Virus record (IMG/VR): IMGVR_UViG_3300021197_000748 | Coordinates: 1-57,038 of that record | Direction: 5' to 3' (one strand) | DNA from: a virus | DNA length: 57,038 nt | Shown: in pieces, positions 10,341 through 18,001 of the stretch | Layout: each line of letters opens with the position of its first letter | Position numbering within the stretch: the stretch's first letter is position 1 | Position numbers and translations under genes: made by a program | Notes under the pieces: model-generated | What the model was told of the DNA's origin: nothing | What the model saw: only the letters and a program-made list of their open reading frames with translations | Database searches by the model: none

Positions 10341-10556
10341 TCATCCGCCCGTGTTGAGTTTGAACGGGGCCGAGTCACGGAGGATATTCTTAATCTCCTC
10401 GGACTTGACGGTAGGCATGTCATCCATGTTCCCTCGGTAATCCGAGAGAAGACCACGAGCAACCTGCGCCCAGCCCGCGGTGGGCTCGCGCTCGAGCTCG
10501 TTGATGACAGCCGAGAACAGAACCTGTTCCAGCTGTTCAACCTTGTTATCTTTCAT
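10341..10556 (-). CDS. probable terminase small subunit (gp18-like)
   Basis: This is a 71-residue acidic protein (MKDNKVEQLEQVLFSAVINE...). Its ATG at 10556 overlaps the stop of the gene before it (TGATG), so translation is coupled. It contains a helix-forming N-terminal half and a segment resembling short small-terminase proteins of marine podoviruses (RGLLSDYRGNMDDMP). Its position directly before the large terminase and its size close to T7 gp18 (89 residues) support the call. No diagnostic motif is visible, so another packaging accessory cannot be excluded. An upstream GTG in frame (10559) is possible but less likely than the ATG. Confidence 0.55.
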   Translation of the reverse strand: MKDNKVEQLEQVLFSAVINELEREPTAGWAQVARGLLSDYRGNMDDMPTVKSEEIKNILRDSAPFKLNTGG

Positions 10557-10837
10557 CACTTCTTCTTTCTGGCGGGAGCACGCTTAGGCTTGCCACCCGC
10601 TCCGTTGCGAGCCCTGTTCTTGGACGGGCTCTCGAGAAATGTCGAACCGTCAGCGCGATGGGAGACATCCTTGCCACCCTTGCCCATAATGCCACGCTTG
10701 CGGCGGTTACGGGCAGACTCGCGTCGCTTCTTCTTCTCTTCCGGTCGTCTGTTGATCTTGGCCTGAGCCTTCAGCCGGCGCTTGCGCGCCGCGGGGTTCG
10801 AGGCAAAATACTTAGCAGTTCTAGACTTTGCAGCCAT
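10556..10837 (-). CDS. very basic small protein, function unknown
   Basis: The protein has 93 residues and about one third are Lys or Arg (runs such as RRPEEKKKRRESARNRRKRG). It starts MAAKSRTAKYFASNP and ends in KPKRAPARKKK. There is no signal peptide or hydrophobic segment. The ATG at 10837 lies directly after the stop of the next basic gene and the stop overlaps the small-terminase start. Its extreme charge and position in the late region suggest binding to DNA or RNA, for example DNA condensation in the capsid or a nucleoid-targeting role. That is inference; I recognise no family. The start MAAKxx is shared with its neighbour, which hints at duplication. Confidence 0.75.
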   Translation of the reverse strand: MAAKSRTAKYFASNPAARKRRLKAQAKINRRPEEKKKRRESARNRRKRGIMGKGGKDVSHRADGSTFLESPSKNRARNGAGGKPKRAPARKKK

Positions 10838-11101
10838 TCAGCACCTCCATCGTTTGCGGGCAGCCTTGCCACGTTCACCAGTCCAGCCCTTCGAGCGGGC
10901 GCAGAACGACTTACGTCGACCCGCAGCCTTGCTACCGGGCTTGACCTTACCGGTGACGGCGGTCTTGAGCTTACTCCCGGGGTTAGCCTTACGGTACTTG
11001 GCGACACCCTTCTTGGTGAGGCCAGCGCCCTTCTTGACCGAGCGCTTCTCGCCACGGCCAACGGACATCTTAACGTTCTTGCTCTTTCTTTTTGCTGCCA
11101 T
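10838..11101 (-). CDS. very basic histone-tail-like small protein
   Basis: The protein has 87 residues and is rich in Lys, Arg, Gly, Ala and Ser, with spaced Lys pairs (GAGLTKKGVAKYRKANPGSK; GKVKPGSKAAGRRK). Composition recalls histone H1 tails or the Alba/HU-like basic tails of bacterial nucleoid proteins, but no fold can be named. Two Cys sit near the C-terminus (SFCARSKG and the final RWRC). Start ATG 11101 overlaps the stop of the 35-residue basic gene by one base (TAATG). It is most likely a nucleic-acid binding protein expressed late; its role in packaging, transcription shut-off or lysis timing is unknown. Confidence 0.75.
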   Translation of the reverse strand: MAAKRKSKNVKMSVGRGEKRSVKKGAGLTKKGVAKYRKANPGSKLKTAVTGKVKPGSKAAGRRKSFCARSKGWTGERGKAARKRWRC

Positions 11102-11208
11102 TACTTACCCTTTCGGTAAGACTTCTTCAGCTTCATAGTCTTAGACTTCATCGACTTCTTGGCGGGAGCCTTCTTAGCCTTAGTACTTCGTCCACATGAT
11201 TTAGCCAT
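11101..11208 (-). CDS. 35-residue basic microprotein
   Basis: This short frame (MAKSCGRSTKAKKAPAKKSM..., ending YRKGK) starts at ATG 11208 with a good ribosome site (GAAAGGAACGCA). It stops with a TAA that overlaps the ATG of the next gene. Sixteen of 35 residues are Lys or Arg. The AKKAPAKK segment is typical of histone H1 or HU-tail repeats. Its stop/start coupling on the downstream side and clear ribosome site make it likely real despite its length. It belongs to a run of consecutive basic microproteins. Function unknown. Confidence 0.65.
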   Translation of the reverse strand: MAKSCGRSTKAKKAPAKKSMKSKTMKLKKSYRKGK

Positions 11209-11329
11209 TGCGTTCCTTTCGCTTTTCTTCCTTTGCTTTCCGAGCTTCTGCTGGCCTCACTCGAGGCAGCCGCTTCGGGTTAGGAGTTTTCTTCTTTTGA
11301 CTTCTCAAGTAGGGTAATCCTTGTTTCAT
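11201..11329 (-). CDS. possible 42-residue basic microprotein
   Basis: A frame from ATG 11329 to TAA 11201 encodes MKQGLPYLRSQKKKTPNPKR and then more Arg/Lys/Glu-rich sequence ending KRKERNG. It fills the only gap in this otherwise fully coding stretch, and its stop overlaps the start of the 35-residue gene by eight bases. Its composition matches the next three genes. Against it: no ribosome site is visible before the ATG, and it overlaps the end of the membrane coiled-coil gene by 50 bases. Coupled translation from the gene above would be needed. Confidence 0.35.
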   Translation of the reverse strand: MKQGLPYLRSQKKKTPNPKRLPRVRPAEARKAKEEKRKERNG

Positions 11330-11489
11330 GGTGTTGAAGATGGTTGCGCATATCGTGGATACTACGTCGGTTGGTATCCGTTTCCTTAATCACATTATCC
11401 AGCTTATTTTCAATAGCCGGGATCTTCCATACCCTCATGAGCACAAAGCCAACCATCCCTGTAATAAGATACAGGAAATATTCAATCAT
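11280..11489 (-). CDS. small membrane-anchored coiled-coil protein (possible spanin or lysis accessory)
   Basis: The protein has 69 residues. ATG 11489 is chosen because AGGAGGAAGTA precedes it; an ATG at 11504 is an alternative. There is one N-terminal transmembrane helix (YFLYLITGMVGFVLMRVW, about residues 4-21). A polar coiled coil follows (ENKLDNVIKETDTNRRSIHD onward). One TM helix plus a coiled coil, just after a holin, fits an inner-membrane spanin (Rz-type) or a holin modulator. It is much shorter than typical Rz (about 150 residues) and I see no partner lipoprotein, so the lysis role is only suggested by context. Confidence 0.6.
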   Translation of the reverse strand: MIEYFLYLITGMVGFVLMRVWKIPAIENKLDNVIKETDTNRRSIHDMRNHLQHHETRITLLEKSKEENS

Positions 11490-11507
11490 TACTTCCTCCT
11501 GCATCGT

Positions 11508-11915
11508 CTACCTCCCTCTGGCAATCGAAGAACCGCCAAGATAGAAGCCAACAGCGGCGAGCAAAGCAGCCCGCAGCTCAGGCAGTACAACGATACCAGT
11601 AAGACTCTCCCAGCCTCCAGTGAAGATTCCGAGGAAGTCCCAAGGGGCTCGCTCGGACTCGACGTAGGTGGGCATTCCAATGAGTCCACCGATGAAGGGG
11701 GCGATAGCCACGACCCAGAGTACCGTGAAGACGAGCACCCGACGACCGACATGAGAACCACGCACAGCAGCGCGATCAGCGGAATCGTCAGCCACAGCTT
11801 GCTTCTGTAGCAACATCTCTGTAGTCTTCTGCTGGTTCTCAATGGACGTAGCCATAAAACGAAAGATGAAGCCAGCAAGGCCACCACCTAACATACTAAT
11901 AAGTTCCATACTCAT
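11508..11915 (-). CDS. holin, three transmembrane helices (GTA-holin-like)
   Basis: The protein has 135 residues. ATG 11915 forms an ATGA overlap with the stop of the peptidase-like gene; an in-frame TTG at 11927 is less likely. Three hydrophobic segments are visible: near the N-terminus (ELISMLGGGLAGFIFRFMA), about 60-80 (VLVFTVLWVVAIAPFIGGL), and a C-terminal one (LTGIVVLPELRAALLAAVGF) followed by YLGGSSIARGR. The 3-TM layout, length and the C-terminal aromatic-Gly-Ser signature fit the alphaproteobacterial gene-transfer-agent/phage 3TM holin family. It would form inner-membrane lesions that trigger lysis. The family call is by pattern, not alignment. Confidence 0.72.
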   Translation of the reverse strand: MSMELISMLGGGLAGFIFRFMATSIENQQKTTEMLLQKQAVADDSADRAAVRGSHVGRRVLVFTVLWVVAIAPFIGGLIGMPTYVESERAPWDFLGIFTGGWESLTGIVVLPELRAALLAAVGFYLGGSSIARGR

Positions 11916-12535
11916 CGCATAATCCAATCTTTATTAAAGGGCTTGAACCACCATTCTGTGGTGTCTCGCATCTGCCAGCCGTCATTGGTCACACCAATCC
12001 AGCCATCGGTTCCGTGTGCCTCCTGCACCAGGTTAAGCCAAGCGTTGAAGGCTTCCCCGTAGAACCCTGCGTTGTCGAGCACCATAACAAGGTGGCGTTG
12101 AAATTCAGACGTATCACATCCGATATTAGTGGGCGGCGTAGGATCCCAGCTGCAATAGGCAGCATGGAACCAGACCGCACCGTTGTTTGCAATGAGTTGG
12201 TGATCGCCTGCAGCCCACATAATAGCCGCTGCAGACCAAGCACCCACTCTATCTCCCGCGATAGTTACCAATCGAGGATGGGCTTCCATCTTCCAATAGA
12301 GACCCAAACCAGCATAGGCGTCACCGCCGCCGCTGTCAATGGTCAGGAGGATTACACGATTACCAGCCCGCGAGACAAGAAAGTCCCAGAGGTAGAGATC
12401 GATGCGCTCCACAGTACCAGTGTAATGAACGGAGATGGATACACCATCCTCGTCCTTCACCTCGAACCGTCCTGCACTTGCTGAGGAACACAGCGATGCG
12501 ACAAGCACCAGTGCTCCCATAATAAAGTTTCTCAT
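11912..12535 (-). CDS. secreted ClpP/crotonase-fold serine peptidase-like protein
   Basis: The protein has 207 residues from ATG 12535, preceded by AAAAGGATATTACC. A start further upstream would add 28 residues but would spoil a clear signal peptide: MRNFIMGALVLVASLCSSAS followed by A and the mature GRFEV. The mature part has the ClpP/crotonase order. A strand ends in the oxyanion loop DSGGGDAYAGL (67-77). GDRVGAWSAAAIMWAAGD follows, with a Ser at the ClpP nucleophile position (S101). Then comes GAVWFHAAY with His124 at the ClpP histidine position. It resembles periplasmic ClpP-like proteins (COG3904 type). The signal peptide places it in the periplasm or secreted. It overlaps the holin start by four bases, so the two are coupled and probably act in the same late step. 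Substrate unknown; it may prepare the envelope for lysis or DNA release. A catalytically dead binding protein is also possible. Confidence 0.7.
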   Translation of the reverse strand: MRNFIMGALVLVASLCSSASAGRFEVKDEDGVSISVHYTGTVERIDLYLWDFLVSRAGNRVILLTIDSGGGDAYAGLGLYWKMEAHPRLVTIAGDRVGAWSAAAIMWAAGDHQLIANNGAVWFHAAYCSWDPTPPTNIGCDTSEFQRHLVMVLDNAGFYGEAFNAWLNLVQEAHGTDGWIGVTNDGWQMRDTTEWWFKPFNKDWIMR

Positions 12536-12577
12536 GGTAATATCCTTTTCATTTATGTAAACTACTTGTTGTGTTGT

Positions 12578-12617
12578 CATAATAAGGGGACACAGGCCAC
12601 AGCTGACCTGTGCCCCC
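12578..12617 (-). terminator. strong stem-loop separating the fibre island from the lysis genes
   Basis: On the minus strand GGGGCACAGG (12617-12608) pairs with CCTGTGTCCCC (12596-12586), with one bulged base, around a short GC-rich loop, followed by TTATTATG. It is the strongest hairpin in the 246-base gap between the stop of the last spike gene (12782) and the start of the peptidase-like gene (12535). I see no convincing gene in the rest of this gap, only an 18-codon frame without a ribosome site. It could be a terminator or an RNA processing or stability element that separates late-gene dosage. Confidence 0.6.
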
Positions 12618-12781
12618 ACTATGAGAAGTTCCGACGCTGCTGCCCTGGTATAATTGAAGGTTATACGTTAGGCTGCGGCACTGAATTAGGCGTAACATTT
12701 GGCGTTCGCACCACCATCCACGATTTGTGGGATACATTCTAATTACAGCTGCATCTGCAGCAGACGGTCCTAAGGTTCAAA

Positions 12782-15124
12782 TTAATCGGGATCCTTTGGT
12801 AGGTATCCCATTTGAGGTGAAGTATTACTTCTATGAATATCCTTACGATAGCTGCCGAGGCCAGGAGTATATCCTGAACCCGATTGCTCATAAGACCACG
12901 TGCCTGGGAAAGAGCCCTCGACCCCGACTGGAGTATATACCAGCGAGATTCGGTCAGCATCAGTAGCAGGACTAGAGAGTCGTACTACATCCTGTTCATC
13001 GAAAGACGGAACAGAAGAGCCAGAGCCCTGGTCGGCATCGAGACAACTAATCATACGAACGCCGGGAGGCAGCTTGTCAGTCTTGTAAACCATATCAAAG
13101 TTAAGCGGGTAGGTGGGGTCTGGGTTATCCCAGGCAGCACCCGCCGCCTCGCTACGAATAGCCTCAAAGACGCAATTACGTATGATAAAGTTCTTTGCAA
13201 TAAATGCCTGGTTGGGAAGAACAACTTCATTGTCGCCAGGCTTTCCGCTAGGATCAGAACTGTCCCAATGATCTCCTACATCTGCTCCCGGCTTAACCGA
13301 GCGCCAGGGAATGTACTCGTGGTATCTTCCATTAAGCTGATATTCAGAAGTTTGCATCCAAGGTTCCGGTCGCAGCCATTCGACAGCCTCATGAACACTG
13401 CTCAAAGGCTTAGGATGATCGAAGTCAGGACGGAAGACCGTAGACTGATCTAGGATCGTAAGATTCTCAAAGAGAATATGCCTAGCCCATGACGCATGTT
13501 GGGAAACCACAATAATTGTACCCTCGAGGTTCTCAAAGATGCAGTTAACAAATGCTTGGTTACTATGAGCCGAGTCCGTCTTACCGATGAGGATGTTCTG
13601 CACATCTCTATCTTCAGTAGCCTGGAAGCCGAAGTGAATAATATTATTACTCGGACGACCCTGGATCTGGAAGTGGTCACAATGCCACAGGTTTCGATTA
13701 TAAGGACTAGCAGCACTCCAGGTCTGATCGTCTTCAATCGACGCGCCAGTACCCAGAGTAAGCTGCGGGTTCCCTAGCTCGTAGGCTCCCGCTCCTCCGG
13801 GAAGAGATGGATCCCTAGTCGCGGGGTCATCATTAACCAGCTGATTCTGACGGCATGTACAGTCTACGCTAAAGGTAGTCCGCGCCATAGAATCATGAGT
13901 AATCGCTTCCTGATGGGTGTTTCGGACCATGTCCAAACCACAGGCACCGTAACGCACACCGAAGAATGTGGAGTTCTCAACAAAGTTTCCTCCACCATCA
14001 AAGGAGTCATTAGCGCGGATAGGATAGCTCTGGGACGTACGCAGCCAATCGCCACGTACCCAGTTCCACTTACTATCTTCGAATTTACAGTCAGAGAACA
14101 TCCAGATGGTTGCATCCTTTTCTGGGTGCACTCCTGGGTCGGTGTCTTCTGCTACCTCCCCGTACAGCTGACCGATATGCTCAATCATAAAGTGAATACC
14201 GGTGCAGTGGATTCTTCTATGCTGAGGTCGCCAATCAAAGCGCTCAGGGTCTCCTCCAATAGGAGTACCATCCTGAGGCTTCAGCTGTACGCCGACGCCG
14301 TCAGTCTGCTCGCTCCAGCTGAGACCAGGACCTGCTTCAATCTCTAGCGGATGAAGTGGGTTATCTCGCTTAAACGTGATCGGAGCCTCGTACACTCCAA
14401 GGTCGTTTATGATAATCTTCAAACCGGCGCTGCCGATAAGATCTAGATCAGTTGTATCTACGGCCTTTTGAGGATTGCGGTAAGGAGAGCCGATAGTACC
14501 ATCGCCCGTGGTATCGTCCCCGTTAACGGAAACATACTTGATAATTTTATCAGGCTTCGCAGGGAGCATCAGCAATGACTGCAGCCCTGAGCGGTTCGTT
14601 CTGTATCTGTAGGGCTCCGTATCCTCGTTGCCGGTCCACATAGGGGACTGAAGGACAAGAGGGATCCCCGAGCCTACGGGATAAACCCGAGCTCGGAGCT
14701 CTACGTAACCCTTAGCATCTACATTGTTGGCGTCAGTAAGGGTAAGCTTACCCCAATACTCTCGGTTACCGGTGCGAGGGTTGTTAACCAACCCCCGCGC
14801 CGTAACCCAAGTACCACCATTACAGGAGAACTCGACGCGATCAATACCGTTCATATGAAAAGCAATGACCCCGATCTCGTACTCCGTATTCAGCTCCCAC
14901 GTCTTATAGGGCATCTCTGCCCAGCGCGCAATCGCTGTTTCATCGTAGCCAGCGGCTGTGCCGTAGCCAGCGATCTCAGGAGTAACCGCGGTAAAGCCAG
15001 TTCCCACAGGGATCACCGGATGAACCGGATCAATGTCCCAATCACCGACACCAATTTCAATACCGTCAGCAATGACTGACCACATTGATGTGTCGTTAAT
15101 TGTGAATCTATTTTTATTAGTCAT
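12782..15124 (-). CDS. tail spike-like protein, right-handed beta-helix, NRFT-type N-terminus
   Basis: The protein has 780 residues. Start ATG 15124 follows AGGAGAGCTAT. The N-terminus MTNKNRFTINDT matches two other spike genes in this island. About residues 85-160 form a beta-sandwich-like module (GIDRVEFSCNGGTW ... LRARVYPVG) also found in the 1025- and 1477-residue proteins. A pectate-lyase-type opening follows (KYVSVNGDDTTGDGTIGSPY, about 194-213), then repeated short strands typical of parallel beta-helix spikes. It probably binds or degrades a surface polysaccharide; no catalytic residues can be assigned. It is the last gene of the island and has no hairpin in its leader, unlike its relatives. 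Confidence 0.78.
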   Translation of the reverse strand: MTNKNRFTINDTSMWSVIADGIEIGVGDWDIDPVHPVIPVGTGFTAVTPEIAGYGTAAGYDETAIARWAEMPYKTWELNTEYEIGVIAFHMNGIDRVEFSCNGGTWVTARGLVNNPRTGNREYWGKLTLTDANNVDAKGYVELRARVYPVGSGIPLVLQSPMWTGNEDTEPYRYRTNRSGLQSLLMLPAKPDKIIKYVSVNGDDTTGDGTIGSPYRNPQKAVDTTDLDLIGSAGLKIIINDLGVYEAPITFKRDNPLHPLEIEAGPGLSWSEQTDGVGVQLKPQDGTPIGGDPERFDWRPQHRRIHCTGIHFMIEHIGQLYGEVAEDTDPGVHPEKDATIWMFSDCKFEDSKWNWVRGDWLRTSQSYPIRANDSFDGGGNFVENSTFFGVRYGACGLDMVRNTHQEAITHDSMARTTFSVDCTCRQNQLVNDDPATRDPSLPGGAGAYELGNPQLTLGTGASIEDDQTWSAASPYNRNLWHCDHFQIQGRPSNNIIHFGFQATEDRDVQNILIGKTDSAHSNQAFVNCIFENLEGTIIVVSQHASWARHILFENLTILDQSTVFRPDFDHPKPLSSVHEAVEWLRPEPWMQTSEYQLNGRYHEYIPWRSVKPGADVGDHWDSSDPSGKPGDNEVVLPNQAFIAKNFIIRNCVFEAIRSEAAGAAWDNPDPTYPLNFDMVYKTDKLPPGVRMISCLDADQGSGSSVPSFDEQDVVRLSSPATDADRISLVYTPVGVEGSFPGTWSYEQSGSGYTPGLGSYRKDIHRSNTSPQMGYLPKDPD

Positions 15125-15137
15125 ATAGCTCTCCTAC

Positions 15138-17930
15138 TTAGCTGTAGTTAGACCAGCCGCTGATGTCACCTGGGTCTTGCGAAAGACCCACGACAACCAG
15201 GGTATCACCAGCGGTCGGAACCGTGCCGCCCAGAGTATACTGCTGAATCTGACCGGAGTCGGTCTGCCACGCATGCGTAGTCCACACACCAGTAGTAGCA
15301 TTCCAGACAGCGATGTACGGGACATCTGTCTCGTAGGCTGCGGTTACAGTCCCACTAAGATCTCGAACCTGAACCGCACTAGTAACTCGTAGTTGTGAAA
15401 TATCAAAGAGCTGACCGGTAGGAGTCATAGTCACTCCAGTTACCCAAGTACTGCCGTTGGAGACGATCGAACTCGTCTCGGCAATGGCGTAGGTATCCCA
15501 GTCATCGGCCACGCCCGGAGGAGCCATCTTAAAGCTAAACAGAGAGATACCTCGTCCGTTAACCAAACCAGAAGGCGCAAACCAACCGAAGTTGTTCCCG
15601 TGATCGGTCACAAGACTGCCGTCAAAACTTTGGTCACAGAACTGAGTTCCTGTATCATCATCGCCAACCCAGCCTTCCAGCGTGTAGTCCACCCCGTCGT
15701 AAGTAAGACGAAGGAACATGTGAGCTTCGGGATTCGCGGCAAGATCGCCGGGGAACATATCGAAAGTCTGATTGCTTTCTGAATTATTAGTATACATCGT
15801 AATAGCGGATGTATTAGTACCGGCCTTAGGGGCAATACCAATCACCGTATAATCACCGTCGGCTCGATCTCCACCATTGATAATAAAACCAAAGACTGCG
15901 CCAAGAGACGACTGCGCACCACGGGCAGCCTTACCTTCCATTACCCAGCCACCAGACGGGGGCGTGCCCAAGTCCGTGACAAAGGAGTCTTGCCATGTGG
16001 CATCGCCGATAACACTCTTAGAGATGTGTGTATCTAAATACCAACCATTACTGCTTGAGGAAGACTGCAGAGCCCACGTAGGTCCGCTAGTGTCCTGTAC
16101 GCCGTAGTTCTCAAAGACACGCCCACCGGATACCCCAAAATCGGTAGTAGTACTATTGTCAATAACCCCTGAGGCAGTCGCCATCGAAGTAAAATCGATA
16201 TCAAAGTACGGAACCTCAGGAGCTGGTTCAGGCCGCGAGGCAATAGCACCGGTCGAGAGATCAATTACATACTGATGGAACTCAGCAGCGGTTACTACCG
16301 TGCCTTCCCCGTCGGTCATAGACCCTACGGGATCTCCACCGGCTCCAACAATCAGACCAGCCTTGTGCATATCATACAGCACCTGCTTAAGAGTAAGCCA
16401 GTTAATATCCATAAAGGGCTGAACCTCTGTCTGATTGCCCCAACGTACGGTACAATGTACCTCGGTATCCGAACCAAACTGATCAGCACTTCCCGTTACA
16501 GCGGGGTTACCAATAGTAGCAGACGTAGCATTATCGCTAGCATCAGCATTAAACACCGTGAGATTCTTTTGGATGTTGAGAGCATTACCATTAGAGTCAA
16601 GTCCACTGTAGCCAATCACCGTACCGAACAAACCAAGACAGGCGCTAGTGGTATAGATACCCGCGTTGTCTCCTTTGTACATTTCAGTGGTAGCATTAAA
16701 ACCGGCCATAGGGATAGACTCAACCATGGGGCTAAACCCTAGTCCCGTGAAAACATTCGTCAAACGAGCGCTGCCCGGACGGGCGGCAATAGCGTTCTGA
16801 CCCGTACCTTCACGTACCATACCCTCGGAATTAAACCAAAGCCTTGCTCCGGTATCGAGGCCAATTTCATTAAAGCCCATGGAATACAGCCCAGCCGCCT
16901 CAACATCCCACCAGCCCTCAAACTTTTCGTTAGAGCTCGAGATGCCGGGGTTATTAGCATCAACGTAATCAAAACCAGGCTGGGGGTTATAAGAAGGATT
17001 ATTTCCACCTGCGTCCGGATCCCAGCCGTCGATATCACTAGGCGAAGACGTTCCGAGAAACGTGCGATCGTAGGTTGCCATATCGTTATTAGTATAATTA
17101 GGTCGATACCCGGAGTAAGATTGAATCTTGGGTGGTCCCGGTGCTGGGCCAACTCTAGCAGCAATGCGATCTTTAATCGCCGTGATTGCTGTAGTCCAAG
17201 CAGCTTCGGAGTCACCAATAGTACCATCTATGCCGTTAGGCGTGAAGGGGCTAGTAGTAGTTCCAGTACTAAAGTTACCAACCCAGGGCGCTGTGGACTG
17301 CGACAGACTACTATAGGGATTAGCTGGATATTCAGGGGCATAACCCCCGCTTCCGTTGTTCTGGTTGATGTAGCCAGCTGGGTTCCAGATTCCAACCCTG
17401 TCAAACCCAGCATCAATCGCCGGGTAGATCTTATTTTCTGTCCAAAGCAATCGCCCATTGGTTTGTGAATCAGTCATATCATTACCCGCTGCAGGGGTTT
17501 TACGATATTGCGTTTGGGGAACACCCCACGCTTCACCGTCTGAAACTCCGCCAGGGGCATTATTTGTAGCCGGGCCGTCAGTGCTTGTGGAAGTAGCAAA
17601 TCCAGAAACAAGCATTGGTCGTCGATCGGCCTGGAAAGTGATGCCAACGAACTCCACGTTAGTTCCCGACCAGGACGTAATGTCCGCGGGAGTGGTAAAG
17701 CCCGCATCGGAGTAAGCCTCGATGTCGTAGAGCTTACCCTGCTCCATCGAATCGTAATCAGTGATAGGATTCTCGGAGTCTCCGGTCTCGAAGACCTTGA
17801 GGTAAAGAGCACCGCCGGAAGCCGTGGTGAACGTAGCCATAAAAGCTGGGTCTTGACCCGCAGTTGCGGCGGTCAAGGTGAACGTCACGTTCTCGCCCGC
17901 AGGCGTAGTAAATGTAAGTGAATTAGCCAT
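15138..17930 (-). CDS. large virion surface protein, possible glycan-active enzyme
   Basis: The protein has 930 residues. ATG 17930 sits in the shared leader (ACAAGGAGAGCC). The N-terminus (MANSLTFTTPAGENVTFTLT) differs from the NRFT proteins and looks like an immunoglobulin-like domain. Residues about 90-470 contain strand-helix units with DAGFDRVGIWNPAGY, LYSMGFNEIGLDTGARLW and SPMVESIPMAGFN. The acidic strand ends and their spacing suggest a TIM-barrel glycoside hydrolase, but I cannot name a family. Around 590-780 lies a lectin/LamG-like beta-sandwich (YFDIDFTSMATASG ... FLRLTYDGVDYTLEGWVG). The phrase DDWDTY near residue 795 recurs in the 1477-residue protein. It is probably a depolymerase or adhesin carried on the tail. 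Confidence 0.6.
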   Translation of the reverse strand: MANSLTFTTPAGENVTFTLTAATAGQDPAFMATFTTASGGALYLKVFETGDSENPITDYDSMEQGKLYDIEAYSDAGFTTPADITSWSGTNVEFVGITFQADRRPMLVSGFATSTSTDGPATNNAPGGVSDGEAWGVPQTQYRKTPAAGNDMTDSQTNGRLLWTENKIYPAIDAGFDRVGIWNPAGYINQNNGSGGYAPEYPANPYSSLSQSTAPWVGNFSTGTTTSPFTPNGIDGTIGDSEAAWTTAITAIKDRIAARVGPAPGPPKIQSYSGYRPNYTNNDMATYDRTFLGTSSPSDIDGWDPDAGGNNPSYNPQPGFDYVDANNPGISSSNEKFEGWWDVEAAGLYSMGFNEIGLDTGARLWFNSEGMVREGTGQNAIAARPGSARLTNVFTGLGFSPMVESIPMAGFNATTEMYKGDNAGIYTTSACLGLFGTVIGYSGLDSNGNALNIQKNLTVFNADASDNATSATIGNPAVTGSADQFGSDTEVHCTVRWGNQTEVQPFMDINWLTLKQVLYDMHKAGLIVGAGGDPVGSMTDGEGTVVTAAEFHQYVIDLSTGAIASRPEPAPEVPYFDIDFTSMATASGVIDNSTTTDFGVSGGRVFENYGVQDTSGPTWALQSSSSSNGWYLDTHISKSVIGDATWQDSFVTDLGTPPSGGWVMEGKAARGAQSSLGAVFGFIINGGDRADGDYTVIGIAPKAGTNTSAITMYTNNSESNQTFDMFPGDLAANPEAHMFLRLTYDGVDYTLEGWVGDDDTGTQFCDQSFDGSLVTDHGNNFGWFAPSGLVNGRGISLFSFKMAPPGVADDWDTYAIAETSSIVSNGSTWVTGVTMTPTGQLFDISQLRVTSAVQVRDLSGTVTAAYETDVPYIAVWNATTGVWTTHAWQTDSGQIQQYTLGGTVPTAGDTLVVVGLSQDPGDISGWSNYS

Positions 17931-17959
17931 TCGGCTCTCCTTGTAAAAGTTAAGTAAAG

Positions 17960-17990
17960 TCCCTGCTGCCCCGCTAAGAGCAGCAAGGGA
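17960..17990 (-). terminator. intergenic hairpin of the repeated fibre-island cassette
   Basis: On the minus strand TCCCTTGCTGC pairs with GCAGCAGGGA (one bulged T) around an 8-10 base loop, then ACTTTACTTAACTTTTAC and the ribosome site of the next gene. The same order of hairpin, A/T-rich leader and ACAAGGAGA occurs before three other genes of the island. The tail of T residues is interrupted, so RNA processing or mRNA stabilisation is as likely as termination. Confidence 0.5.
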
Positions 17991-18001
17991 AGTGTTGGTT
18001 A

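Noticed and set aside
11929-12619. Peptidase-like gene starting at 12619
   Set aside because: That start would put 28 residues before a perfect signal peptide and lies across the terminator hairpin; ATG 12535 has the ribosome site.
12549-12737. 62-codon minus-strand frame in the gap after the last spike gene
   Set aside because: It contains the strong hairpin, lacks a ribosome site and its protein looks random.
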